The position numbers were made by a program, and so were the translations under genes. From positions 5,918,813 through 5,982,812 of the forward strand of contig JABACO010000007.1 in NCBI GenBank assembly GCA_013339895.1: DNA of 64,000 nt, given 5' to 3'. Origin of the DNA: Ephydatia muelleri (Eukaryota > Porifera > Demospongiae > Spongillida > Spongillidae). The notes under the pieces were generated by a model. It did no database searches. It was not told where the DNA came from and saw only the letters and a program-made list of their open reading frames with translations. This document shows positions 1 through 13,200 of the stretch, in pieces. Each line of letters starts with the position of its first letter. Positions within the stretch are counted from its first letter, which is position 1.

Positions 1-269
1 ATGCATGGTCCAAACCATGTGAAACATACTATACATGTACATACATGCATAGGGTGTTCCCAAATGAAGACATGCATGTTGCATGGAGGCCTAGGCGGAT
101 ATGTATACATGTATCTAGCTATATCTGGCATGGATGGCCTGACCATGTCAAATCACATGTACAAGTACATTACGGAAAGACATAATAATTAGTTCTGTCT
201 GCATGCACAGACTTTTTTTTTTGTGATCTTGGATCACTTAAATGTGCCTGCAGATGTGTATGTAAGTAC

Positions 270-690
270 ACCTGTACATGGGGAAGGGGGAGGTGTACAT
301 GGGGAAGGGGGAGGTGTACATGGGGAAGGGGGAGGTGTACATGGGGAAGGTGGGAGGTGTACATGGTGAAGGGGGAGGTGTACATGGGGAAGGTGGGAGG
401 TGTACATGGGGAAGGGGGGAGGTGTACATGGGAAAGGTGGGAGGTGTACATGGGGAAGGTGGGAGGTGTACATGGGGAAGGTGGGAGGTGTACATGGTGA
501 AGGGGGAGGTGTACATGGGGAAGGTGGGAGGTGTACATGGGGAAGGGGGGAGGTGTACATGGGGAAGGGGGGAGGTGTACATGGGGAAGGTGGGAGGTGT
601 ACATGGGGAAGGGGGAGGTGTACATGGGGAAGGTGGGAGGTGTACATGGTGAAGGGGGGAGGTGTACATGGGGAAGGGGGAGGTGTACAT
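270..690. repeat. Minisatellite, about 21-22 bp unit
   Basis: About 19 tandem copies of a purine-rich unit of the form GGTGTACATGGGGAAGGGGGA, with variants GGAAGGTGGGA and GGTGAAGG. No stop codons arise in several frames, so long ORFs here are artefacts of the repeat. The array is preceded at about 233-268 by one inverted copy of the 66-bp repeat found at 722-1042. Confidence 0.95.
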
Positions 691-721
691 GTTGATTGCC
701 CAGGTCAATCCATACTCATGT

Positions 722-1042
722 ACATACATGCACATCTGCAGGCACATTTAAGTGGTCCAAGTGTTCCATATAGAGCACTACAGGTGTACTTACATACACA
801 TCTGCAGGCACATTTAAGTGGTCCAAGTGTTCCATATAGAGCACTACAGGTGTGCATACATGCACATCTGCAGGCACATTTAAGTGGTCCAAGTGTTCCA
901 TATAGAGCACTACAGGTTGTACTTACGTACGCATCTGCAGGCACATTTAAGTGGTCCAAGTGTTCCATATAGAGCACTACAGGTGGTACATACATGCACA
1001 TCTGCAGGCACATTTAAGTGGTCCAAGTGTTCCATATAGAGC
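722..1042. repeat. Tandem repeat, five copies of about 66-67 bp
   Basis: Five near-identical units begin with ACATCTGCAGGCACATTTAAG and continue through a CCATATAGAGCACTACAGGT segment. Unit starts are at about 731, 797, 863, 930 and 997. The last unit runs into an inverted copy of the preceding minisatellite unit at about 1045-1066, so the two repeat families are arranged as a mirror of each other. Confidence 0.93.
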
Positions 1043-1139
1043 TACACCTCCCCCCTTCCCCATGTACTGTGTACTGTAAATGGTGCAATAATTTATCGTC
1101 TGCAGGCGTGGGTTCAACCTTCATTGGGTCAGTGTTGTG

Positions 1140-1355
1140 AATGTGGTCATCATGGAGGGGACTGTGCTTTCGTGTAAGTAGGAGTGGCTTTCGTGGAGGT
1201 GAGAGTGGCTTTCATGGAAATGGGAGGGGCTTCCATGTAAAGTATTTTCGTGGGGTGGCTTTCATGGAAGTGGGAGTGGCTTTCATGGAATTGGGAGGGG
1301 CTATCGTGGAAGTGGAAGCGGCTCTCGTGGAAGTGGGGAGGGGCTTTAACGGAGG
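1140..1355 (+). repeat. Degenerate short tandem repeat (about 20 bp)
   Basis: Diverged copies of a unit like GTGGCTTTCATGGAAGTGGGA are repeated roughly ten times. There is no sign of a gene: the ORF across it runs straight into the CA array. Confidence 0.7.
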
Positions 1356-1486
1356 TGTTTGTGGACTGGACAAGGCAGATGAACCAGTGTCAGCTGGCAA
1401 GGGACCCTTACAATGGCCAGAACCCTCATTGGTACTGTACAGTAGGTGGTCCATTGCAGTACTCAGCGACACAAGGCTTATTTCAA

Positions 1487-1489
<3 letters not shown>

Positions 1490-1559
<70 letters not shown>

Positions 1560-1682
1560 ACACACAAACACACACACAAACAAACACACACACATACACA
1601 CACCAAACACACACACATACACACACAAACACAAACAAACACACACATATACACACACAGACACACACACACACACACACCT
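1490..1682. repeat. (CA)n microsatellite with interruptions
   Basis: A long (CA)n run is pure at its 5' end and interrupted by ATA and AAA variants toward the 3' end. The 1683-2570 stretch that follows has only further TG-rich patches and TACATGTACATG-type words; I see no gene in it. Confidence 0.97.
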
Positions 1683-2576
1683 TAACATGTGTTTCCAAGG
1701 GTCTCCATCCTTGGTACAAAGACAGGCACAGGTGTTAACACAACAGAATTCCCCCTCAGTAGACACATCAAACGCATGACATCATCATGTGAAATTGCAC
1801 TTTTAATGGACCTAAACAAGCACACACAGATGTGCCCCATGCATCAATGCACATCCAGGTGCATAGGTGTGTGTGTATGTGACTAAATACATGTCTCGTG
1901 TGTGGGTGTGTGACATGGAGTATGCATAATCTTATACATGCATGCGTACAGAAGCAAGTCACACATGTGTGCAGATCTTTGCATGTTGCATGTGTTATAT
2001 ATATGTGCGTGTGTAATATATGTGCGAAATGTTATAAGTGTACATGTATGCGTTCTATGTGTGTGTGTGTGTGTGTGTTTATATGCGTCTGTATGTATGT
2101 GTTATATGTGTTGTGTGTATCACGCATTAATGCTTTCTGCACAGGATGGGAGTAACAAAACACTGGGCTCACAGAAATCGGGATAGAACATTGAATATAT
2201 ACTTCTTTCGAAATTGACCCGGTTGCAGTTAAATAAAGTATGGGAGCATCATACACTGTACATGTACATGTAGCTCCTAGTCCTACTGTACATGTACATG
2301 AACAATCTAATAACTTGACGGGGGATCTAATTAACAACCTGACATGACACCATCCATGTTAATTCTGAACAATGTGCTCATGAACTCTGGAGCCATGCCA
2401 TGGCAGCACACACATTGAAACAGCATGGTGCATGGCCATTCTATTAATGTATTGTAAGATGAGTAGAGGACACACAAGTCTGAATGCTGTGGGTCTGTGC
2501 CATTGTTCTCATTCTCAGCACTCATTCATATCCTTGCTCTGGACACAAGTTTCAAAACACCAACCCCTCTGTCACT

Positions 2577-3690
2577 TTGCCCTCCTCCCCTCAATCACTT
2601 CCCTCTCCCCTCCATCACCTCTCTCCTCCATCCCTCTCTCCTCCATCACCTCTCCTCCTCCATCACCTCTCTCCTCCATCACCTCTCTCCTCCATCACCT
2701 CTCTCCTCCATCACCTCTCTCCTCCTCACCTCTCCCTCCATCACCTCTCTCCTGCCTCCATCACCTCTCTCCTCCATCACCTCTCTCCTCCATCACCTCT
2801 CCCTCCATCACCTCTCCTCCATCACCTCTCTCCTCCATCACCTCTCTCTCCATCACCTCTCTCCTCCATCACCTCTCTCCTCCATCACCTCTCTCCTCCA
2901 TCACCTCTCTCCTCCATCACCTCTCTCCTCCATCACCTCTCTCCTCCATCACTCTCTCCTCCATCACCTCTCTCCTCCATCACCTCTCTCCTCCATCACC
3001 TCTCTCCTCCATCACCTCTCCTCCTCCATCACCTCTCTCCTCCATCACCTCTCTCCTCCATCACCTCTCTCTTCTCCATCACCTCTCTCCTCCATCACCT
3101 CTCCTCCCCATCACCTCTCTCTCCATCACCTCTCTCCTCCATCAACCTCTCTCCTCCCTCACCTCTCTCTCTCCATCACCTCTCTCCTCCATCACCTCTC
3201 TCCTCCATCACCCTCTCTCCCTCCATCCCTCTCTCCTCCATCACCTCTCCATCACCTCTCTCCTCCATCACCTCTCTCCTCCAGCACCTCTCTCCTCCAT
3301 CACCTCTCTCCTCCATCACCTCTCTCCTCCTCACCTCTCTCCTCCATCACCTCTCTCCTCCATCACCTACCTCTCTCCTCCATCACCTCTCTCCTCATCA
3401 CTCCTCCTCCTCCATCACCCTCTCCTCCCCCTCTCCTCCATCACCTCTCTCCCTCTCTCCCTCTCCATCACCTCTTTCCCTCCACCACCCTCTCTTCCAT
3501 CACTCGTTCCCCTCTATCACCTCTCTCCCCTCCATCACCCCTCCTCCATCACCTTACTCTCCTCTCCATCACCTCTCTCAACTCCATCACCTCCTCCCAC
3601 CACATCTCTCTCCCTCTCCATCATCCCTCCCATTTCACCCTTTCCCCTCCATCACTTCACTCCCCCTATCACCTCAACTCCTCCACAATT
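2577..3690. repeat. 1.1 kb pyrimidine-rich minisatellite
   Basis: About 70 copies of the 16-nt unit CTCTCTCCTCCATCAC and shorter variants, degenerating toward 3690. One strand is almost entirely C and T, with A only in CATCA. All three + frames stay open for 400 codons because the unit contains no stop, so these ORFs are not genes. Such a polypyrimidine/polypurine stretch can adopt triplex structure (inference). Confidence 0.96.
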
Positions 3691-3699
3691 CATACATTA

Positions 3700-4304
3700 G
3701 TTTCTGAAGACTACCACTCCCCCTTCTCATCTACCACTCCCCCTTTTTGCCTGCTGAAACTTAGGCTTTACAACACAACGCTATTTACAACATTATCTCA
3801 AGATGGTTAGATAGCTCACTTGCTGCTTCCTAACACCAAACAACGCGATGTTCATTTCTGTGTGCAGCCATAACTGGGCAACCCACACAACATCGTGCCG
3901 ACAAAATACGCCGCTTCCGCTCGAAGCGGCGTAGTGTTTACGCAAAGATAATATATATATAGGCCTATATTATCTCTGGTTTACGTGACCCTTCCTGTTT
4001 TCGTCAATCAGGCTCCTAGGCAGTGCGGCTTCCAGATAACATACCTTGCTTTGGGAGTGAGCGGATGACTGCAACGGCAGTGCTGAAGCGCTCTTCTAAT
4101 GGTCTGGTAGCAAGTACAGGTCGTGTTGCCATCCCGCGAAATTTAACAAGTTTCATAGTCACGTGACGGTAGACATAAATAAAATTGTATACTCCAGCAC
4201 AATTAAATTAATTTGTTATGTATGGCGCCTACGTTAAATTAAAATTAATCGTATATAACTTGAATATTCGACTGGTATTCTGCAGATGTATTTTTATTTC
4301 CACG
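3700..4304 (+). other. Region upstream of the hedgling start
   Basis: This 0.6 kb between the pyrimidine array and the first coding exon has no coding signal. It contains a short inverted repeat around 3910-3935 (GCCGCTTC/GAAGCGGC) and an AT-rich ATATATATAG stretch near 3948-3970. The 5' UTR and promoter of hedgling probably lie here, but I cannot point to a specific TATA box or start site. Confidence 0.4.
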
Positions 4305-4948
4305 ATGGTTAGAGCCTCTGCGGGGTGCATTGCCTTTGTAGTCATGACCCTTATCATCGAGCAATGCAGTTCGCAATCAAGCAGCGAGCGGTACCTGTAT
4401 TCCAGAGGAGAAATCCCGACCAACTTCATACTGAACCAGAGCTACCCGGATAGGAGCGAGGCGGACATATGCAGACCGATAAGACTCAGGATAGACCGGG
4501 TCTCGGCTCGCTTTCGCTCCGAACTGGTGACAGCAGATACCCGGCTTGACGCCACTTTCGCCACCGCGGATGCGCGCGTGATGACGTCACGCATGTACAG
4601 TCGTCTCGCGGCGCTCGCTTCGCTGCACGGCCGGCTTAGCCAGACAAAGCTCAACGTGTTGAAAGTGTGGACGACGACCGCAGATCGCGAAGTAGCCGAC
4701 CCTCTGTCGCTACATTACGAAGGTGAGTTACCTGCAAAGCGGCAAATTACAAGGACTCGAATCGCTGGATGCTAATTTAAAAGGCGGTGGGCTTGTGAGT
4801 AGGACGTGAACACTATTTTATTGGCCGTTGAAAGGCCACCATGCACTAGACATGCATAATGCCGCCTCACACATGAACCCAGTCCAAACGGCAGGACATA
4901 CTTCCATGAGCAAAGTTATCACTCCTGAGCAATTAGTGGAGCTGCTTG

Positions 4949-5035
<87 letters not shown>

Positions 5036-6131
5036 ATGTGTGTGTGTGTGTGTGTGTGCATGTGTGTGTGTGTGTGCATGTGTGTGTGTGTGTGCATGTG
5101 TGTGTGTGTGTTTGTGTGTGTGCATGTGTGTGAGTCAAGCATGGCCATACATGCAGATGTATCTACACAAAGCTTGACATTGTACACAGCTCTCCATATT
5201 GGGGGTATGTTTATTTTACCACAGCAAGCTCACAACAGCTGCAATTAAAGGCCCCAGTGACTGACACAAATCAGCATGTTGGTACACTTTGCATGCATGG
5301 GTTCCCTTTGATAATGGTGGCACAAGTTGTCAGCCATTGGCTGGAAGGACATAACTACCCCGTGTTCCTAGGAGCTAAATAAACATGTTGTTGTTGTTTT
5401 TGTTGTTGTTGTTGTAAATAAAATTCAGTGTACATGTACAGTTGTTACAGGGAAGGGGAGGAAGGGAGGATATGCTTTTTTGCTCAAATGCACATATGTG
5501 GAAACATCTACGCAGCTGCTATTGGCTCCATTCTTTGGCCATTGCAAATGGGTACTTGGAGACACTAATCCCAGAGATATGTGGGAGGAACCCTTCTCTG
5601 TGATTTTCCTATAGATCCTCCCTCTCATGGTTATAAACATCAGTTAATATTCTAGCCAAGTGGGCTCAATACCTGTACATGTCAAAACGATACAAGTCAA
5701 CTAACTATATCCCATTAAATAATTGCCAAGTTACTATCTGGAATGTTGGCAAAGGAGCTGTGTACAATGGAACGCACCTTTTCTAACCTCCTTCCCAAAC
5801 ACTTGACTTGTGCTACTCTCTCTAATGAGGCTGTTTGTAGGGGAGATATGGGAGGGTGTTTGTACACTGTACAGGAGGTAAGGGAGGGTGTTTGTAGGGG
5901 AGGTAAGGGAGGGTGTTTGTAGGGGAGATATGGGAGGGTGTTTGTACACTGTACGGGAGGTAAGGGAGGGTGTTTATAGGGGAGATAAGGAAGGGTGTTC
6001 ACAGAGGATCAAGGAACTAAGGGAAGGTTTTTACATGGTCTTATGCTGTGCATTATGTCATATATTGTACTGGCATGTAGTCTAAGTGAAAATTTTAGTG
6101 CATGGATGATTGACGTGTCAAATGATGCAGT

Positions 6132-6178
<47 letters not shown>

Positions 6179-6193
6179 ATGTGTGTGTGTGTG

Positions 6194-6226
<33 letters not shown>

Positions 6227-6663
6227 ATGTGTGTGTGCATGTGTGTGTGCATGTGTGTGTGTGTGTGTGTGTGTACATGTGCATGTGTGCCTGGAGTCTT
6301 GGTAAATATGGATGCCTGCAGATCAGGTGAATAGGAAATGCTTGAACTCGCTTAGCTAAAGTAGCTATTTTCATTCCAGTGCAGTAATGTATTACTAAAC
6401 GGAAATAAATACTCAAGCATTCAAGTATCTTTATGCACCCACTCACACATACACACACACACATACACACACATACACACATACACACACACATACACAC
6501 ACACACACATACACACACACCTGCTCTTTCACAGGTCGCAGTGCACTAGTATCAGTGGGCAGCTATGGGGCAAATGTGCTTCTCCGTCTGGCCATCCAGG
6601 CTGGTTTTGATTGGGTCTCCTACGTGTCCACCACTTACGTGAAGCTGAGCGTGACCCCTGATG
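4305..6663 (+). CDS. hedgling: hedgling exons 1-2: signal peptide and Hedgehog N-terminal domain
   Basis: Exon 1 (4305-4722, phase 1) and exon 2 (6535-6663) together encode the domain. Recognisable Hedgehog positions are a run like [15 protein letters not shown] (compare the RLMTQRC..KLNALA block), the SLHYEGR block split exactly by the intron, and [13 protein letters not shown] near the end. The first zinc-ligand histidine (His137 in HYEG) is kept. The aspartate that normally follows in RAVD and the C-terminal zinc-ligand histidine (HIHCSV in classical proteins, YVKLSV here) look replaced. No Hint/autoprocessing domain follows; the reading frame goes directly to vWA, so cholesterol-coupled cleavage is not expected. 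Confidence 0.87.
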
Positions 6664-7777
6664 GTGAGATGATGTAATCTAGCACTGCTGCTAAATATAG
6701 AATGTGCGTGTGCATATATTTTTGTGCGTGTTTGTGTGCATGTGTGTATTGAAGGGGTTTCTTCAAGATATTGCATAATGTTTGTGTTGCTATTTTTCAA
6801 TGTGGGCTGACTCCATGCGTGCATTATCAGAGGGTTACTCCTTCCTGGTATCTACGGCAATGTATGTGCATGTGCACACTACTGCAGCATACTCCCTAGT
6901 GTCTTGATCCTACACCACCAACATGCGAACAACCATGCACTACATATACTTCCTCACCCTCACAACACACACTTGCACACACACAACACATCACACGGCA
7001 CCCACACACTCACAAACACACACATACACATACACACACATACATGTACACACACTCACACATGTACACACACTCACACACATGCACACACATACTCACA
7101 CATACTCACACACACACATACATACAAATACTCACACACACGTACACATACACGTACACATACACACGTAAACACACACGCAACCTCTCACAGCGTGCAG
7201 GACCAACTTGGACCTGGTCTTCATGCTGGACCGTTCCACCAGCGTCGGTTCCACCAACCTCGCCCACGCCCTCAGCTTCATCACCAGCGTGGTGGCCTTC
7301 TTCGACATCTCCCCCAACGCCACCCACGTCGGCCTCATCCCCTTCTCCACCTCCGCCCAAGCCGCCATCTCCCTCGACGATTACGCCAATCAGCAGTCCC
7401 TCCAGCGGGCATTGGCCGGTGTGCGTTACACTGGGGGCTACACCTACACCGCGGGGGCCCTGAGACTGGCCAGGCTCATGCTGGACCCAACCAACGGGTA
7501 CGGGGCACGCCCCCTCTCCCGGGGGATTCCCCGGGTGGCCGTGCTCATCACGGACGGGCGTTCCAACTTGGTTCCCGTTGCCAAGGACGCCCAGGCGCTC
7601 AGGGAGTCGGGGGTGCAGGTGTTCTCGGTGGGGATTGGGAGGGCGGAGCTGTCGGAGTTGGTGGCCATCGCCAGCAGCCCCTCCCTCCTCCACGTGTTCT
7701 TGCTCGAGTCGTTTGGCGTCGTGTATGACCTGGTGCAGCTGCTGAGCTTCTCTACCTGCGATGGTGAGCCAATGCGC

Positions 7778-7840
<63 letters not shown>

Positions 7841-10194
7841 TGGGTGTGTGTGTGTGTGGTACGTGTGCATTTCCACACCTTCAGCAAAGCATGGTCATCA
7901 AACCTTCTCCTTCCACCTCACTTTCCTCCTCTCACACTTTTCCTTCTCCCCCTTCCCCTCTCCATTCCTCCCACTTTCCCATTCTTTCCTCTTCTGCCTC
8001 TCCTGCCCTCCCTCTTGTCCTCACTCCTCTCCCCTCTCCACCCTTATCTCCTCCCTCCTCCATACTCCCTCCCTCCTCACCAGCCCCAGCGACGATGGAC
8101 TCGGGCACTAACACCACCTCCCTGGTCGGTCAGGATGACTTCCGCTACTTCCAAGGGCTGTGCCCCATCTTCTCCATTGCAGTCATCATTGAGCAGACAG
8201 ACCTGACAGGCAGATGCAGCCTCTATGCCTCCAGCTCTGTGCAGAACCCTGGTCCCCTCAGGGGCAGCAGTGTGGTCTCTAATGCCAACAGCACACTGAG
8301 CCGTCGCTCTGTGGTGGTCACTTTCGATAACCACACCTCTTCGTCCAGGGTAAGTGGTGTGTGTGTGTGTGTGTGCGCGTGTGTTGCAGATATACAGGTG
8401 TGTGTGGTACGCGCACGTGTGTGAGTGCATGTATGTACGTATTTGTGTGTACATGTGTATCTGTGTCTGCATGTGTACAGTGTGCATGTACATGTGTGCC
8501 TCTACGCCATTGGGTGTGTGTATGTACATGGTTGTATGTCTGTATGTGTGTGTGAATAAGTTTGTATAGGTATGTGTGTATGTGTGTGTGTGTGTGGTGT
8601 GTGTGTGTGGTGTGTGTGTGTGTGTGTGTTAGTTATGTGCACCAAAAATGCACTACCTTATGTGTAGTGTGTGGGCTTGTTTGTACACTAGCGGTACAAT
8701 CCACAAATGGTACTTCTAAACCATGATAATGACCAATCATGCTGCGTGCACCCTTGGTTGTGTATCCCAATGGGGACATACACTGTACAATGTACATGCA
8801 TGATAGACGCTGCCTTTGATGCTTGCAGTGGAAATTGTGTTGCATTCGTCTTTTCCACGTCAAACACACAGCACACCAACACACATCAAGTGGGCGTCCT
8901 TATTTTGGGTCCTCCTTTTTTTTTTCCTTCTCTCTCTCTGCTTCTACTGAATCCTTTTTTTTTTGCCTTCTCTTTTGCATCATTACCTCCTCGCAAATGT
9001 CCCAACCAACCTTGTCATCTCCTCTGGTCTTCAGAACATCTACATCGCAGTCAGGGGTTTGGGGACTAGGAACATCTTCAGCCTGGTGTACTGGGACATG
9101 GTCTTCGTACATGAGGAGTACACCCTTCTCGCCCCCCTCGGAACCAATCAGTTCTTTCTCCTCAATCTCACCGCTCAGCTAAGGCCCATCAATGCCAGGT
9201 AGGGGCAGCAGTAATGGTCTAGAGGGATCAACTTTATCCATCAGCGCTTCGATGCTGTTGCTCATACACAAATGTATCTCACTATTGCATGACGAATCCA
9301 CACATTGTATATTCCCTAATTCAAAGAGCTAGTAATACCCTAAAGCGCACTGCTTAAAATTGTGTACAAACATGTTAGTATTTTATTTATGTAATCACAG
9401 CCCTCAAAAATTATATTTAAATGAGATAACCATATCAGAATAAATCATTCATTGTTCGTTAAAAAACAATTGTCAAGGATCACCTATGTGCCTAAACAGC
9501 ACTGCAGTGACTTCAACAACGGCTGCTTTTTTGTATCAACCACATATATTAGCTATGAAAATGAATTAATACATGTACATGTTTGTAACAAAACATTCAC
9601 CAAGAGGAGCCATGATAAAAAAGAGCCAGTTTGTAACTTCAAACTGAGAATGGAAAGCTACTGTTGGTCTCAATCTTAAATCTTATTCTCACCTGACTGT
9701 GTAACTGCATGTTTGAAACAGTTTTAAAAAAAATTAAAACCATGATGGAGAAAAGTACATTTAAAGTCATCAGCTGAATGCGTCAAGATGAAATGGGTTA
9801 TTTTGCAAGATTTAATGCATATCAAACCCCCTCAAAATACGGAATTTGTGCACATGCCTCTGGATATGTATTGTGTTAATTGATAAGTCAACTTCCATGA
9901 TGATACAAATACAAAGACGAATCAAGTGAATCAAACTACTATGCTCATGTGGATATTAGGAGAAGGCAAATTGGTGGGGTTCATACAGTGGGTACAGGTG
10001 ATAGAGTGTCATTTACATCTTGTATATTAAGAAGGTTCTGTACTGTAGGTTGCTGTGGCAAGTTCTTTCTTTTCTCTGAGATGGATGTGGGACCATCTCA
10101 AAATTATGTGACAAAAAGATGCTTTCGTAGTCTCACAATTGTGATGTACCAAGCTATGGTGTTTGAGCCATAGTTTATGTGTAAATGGTATATG

Positions 10195-10233
<39 letters not shown>

Positions 10234-13200
10234 GCATGCATAAGCGATACTGCACAAAGTATGTCTTGCAAGAGTATTCTAAATGCATATACAATCCCTT
10301 CGCCTTTGCAGTTTTCTGTACTTCATATCAGAAGGCAACAATGGTGGCTACTTCTCACTCACTCAAACAACCGGCATCCTGTCCGTGGGCAGCCCATTGC
10401 CCTGCAAAGCCACATGTAACACCACCTACGTGCTCGTAATCGTAGCCCAGAATGCTCTGTACCCCTGTCACAGGGGCAGGACAGTGGTCACCATAGTGGC
10501 GTACTCCGCCAGCCTGATCGTGTCTCCTTTGGCTCCAGTGTCCTTGCCGGAGAACACCACCATTGGCACCCTGGTGGCCCAGGTGAGGGCCTTGGGAGCC
10601 GGGGACAGTTACCTCTTTTCCATCTCCGCGGGCAACGTGGGAGGGGCCTTTGCCATGTGTCCCACAAGCGGGAGGGTCACTATCGCCGCGCGCCTCAATT
10701 ACGAGGTCACAACCTCGTACAACCTCACCCTGCTCGTCCAGAGTGTGGCCTTCCCCTCCATACGCAACACCACCAGTCTGCTTGTGAGGGTGCTGGACGT
10801 GGACGAACCACCCTTCTTTGTTGCGCCATCGTGCGCCGTCGTGTCCACGGGTTGCACCTTCCAAGCACCAGAGAACGCATCCATCGGCACCCTGCTAGGG
10901 GCCCTCAGGGCGAACTCTTCTGATCAGCATTGTCCAGGCTGTGGCAACCTCACCTTTACCATCGACCCGCCACAGGTCCCGTTCTCCGTGAATGCGCTCG
11001 GCGAGTTGAGGATTGCCGGAACTCTGGACAGGGAGCGAGTCCCAAGCTACGTGTTCGACGTGATCGTCAGGGAGCAGGCACGACCTCTGCTGAGCTCCAG
11101 GGTTGGTCTGCGAGTGGTGGTCATGGACATCAATGACAACGCTCCCGTCCTCGTCTTCCCCACGTCGGTCATCGAGATCCTCCAAAGTACTCCTCTCGGG
11201 ACTGTGGTGGCCAGAATTGTCGGGACAGATGCCGATAGTGGAATCAATGCTGAGATCCGCTTTGCCATCAGCTCTACAACTGCCAGTCCATTGCCATTCC
11301 AGTTGAATTCGCTTACAGGGGACCTTGTCCTGGTTGCCTCCTTGCGTGACACCACCACGCCTTTCTACAAGTTCAACATAACCCTGAGTAACCCCACCCC
11401 GGGCCCTGTCACCACGGTTACGATCACCGTGCGGGTGATGGGAGACGCACAAAACAGACCTCCGGCCTTTGATGCATCCGTCTACTCCGCCACTGTACAG
11501 GAGGGTCTGGCTGCAGGAACTCCAGTCCTGCAGGTACGTGCCACCGATCCAGACCTAGAAAGCAATGGCTGGATCACGTACTCCCTCCTCACCAACACCA
11601 CCGTCACCACTATCACTGCCACTCCTACACGCAGCAAGTTCCCATTCCTGGTGGATCCCGTATCGGGCCTCGTGAACACCTCGTACGACCTGGAGGTGGA
11701 CGGGAATGCAACGTACATTTTCACAGTAGTGGCCACCGATGGTGGGGCTCCTCCCCTCAGCGCCATCGCCACGGTCGCGATCACCGTCCTAGATGTTGCC
11801 CGCCGTCCCCCGGCGTTCCTGCAGGGTGCCTACCACTTCTCCATACTGGAGACGTACCCCCCAGGGGAGCTGGTTGATGTGGTGACTGCCGTGGCAGGCA
11901 ATGCTGATCAGGGTGCGGGTGCTGGGATTGTGTATAGCATACAGTCCCCAGACCCGGCTGTCCCCTTCTCCATCGGGAGAATTGACGGAGTCGTCGCTCT
12001 GAACCGGGACGCTTTCCTTGATGCCAACGTCAGGTCCATTTACAGCTTCATTGTTGTAGCTTCAGACGCAAAGGTCCCAAGTCTGAATGCAACGGTCACT
12101 GTCACCATCACCTTGATCAAAGTGAACACCATTCCTCCCACTTTCATTGGGCCGTGCAATGCCGCCGTGCTAGAGAATCTCTCAGCGGGAACCGTGGTGA
12201 CGATGTGCACGGCAACCGGCTTCGACCGCACCACAAACATGACATCAAATGATGTCGGCTATCTGATCGTCGATGGCAATGTAGGAAATGCATTTCAGTT
12301 CGTCCCATTCGACAGGCTCGGAACGATCGTCACCCGCAAGCCCCTCAATAAGACAGTGACCCCATCCTACACTCTGACGATAGAAGCCTCCAACTCATTT
12401 GCCTACCGATCGCTGATGGACATCACCATAACTGTACTGTCCCCTTCTGACGTCAACAGTCCTCCTCTCTTTGTCAGTCTGCCCTCCGCCATCAACATCA
12501 CCGACTCGACCATAGCCAATGGCACCACCCTAGTGACCGTCCTAGCAGCCACAGACCGAGACGAAGGTGCAAACGGTCGACTGACATACTCCATCTCGGG
12601 GAGCATCCAGCGGGGTAACCAACAGACCTTACTCACCGTGAGGGTCGCTGATGGCGGTTCCCCGTCTCTGTCGGCGACGGCCAACGTCACACTGCAATTC
12701 GAGTCTCCGTGTCCCGTGCAGGTGTACTCCGTTAATGAGGCGTCGGGTGTCGTGACCGCTGGACTCCTGTGCAGGGTGGCCCTCTCCCCTAAGGAGAGCA
12801 ATGTCACGATCGGGGGGAATGCCACGCTGCATTGCAACGTCCTCGGGAACGCCGCGCCAGTCTACCAGTTTGCGCACAACGACAGCTTTGTCACCATTCC
12901 CTCCGGGGTTGGCTGGCTGCGACTGGAGGGGGTCAGTTTCGTGGACGGGGGGACGTATGCTTGCAAGGTGACCACTCAAGTGGGGAGCCTGCAGAGCGAG
13001 TCTGGAGTGGTTAACATTCAAGGTCAATACTACATGTAATTCATAACTCATTTACCACATTGACGTTTCTCCCCTCCTTACTTTTCCTCTCTTTCTCCTT
13101 CCCTATACTCACTCGCTGCTCTCCTTGCATCTACCTCTTGTTTACTAATCGCCCCCCTTTTCACTCCCTCCTTCCCTCATTTGATGTATCCCTCTCTCTT

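Noticed and set aside
170-972. ORFs with VYMGKG or HLPPSPCTPP repeats
   Set aside because: Translations of the minisatellites; the overlapping frames are equally open.
2432-3810. ORFs of about 400 codons in all three + frames (Ser/Pro/Leu/His-rich)
   Set aside because: They only translate the CTCTCTCCTCCATCAC repeat, which has no stop in any frame.
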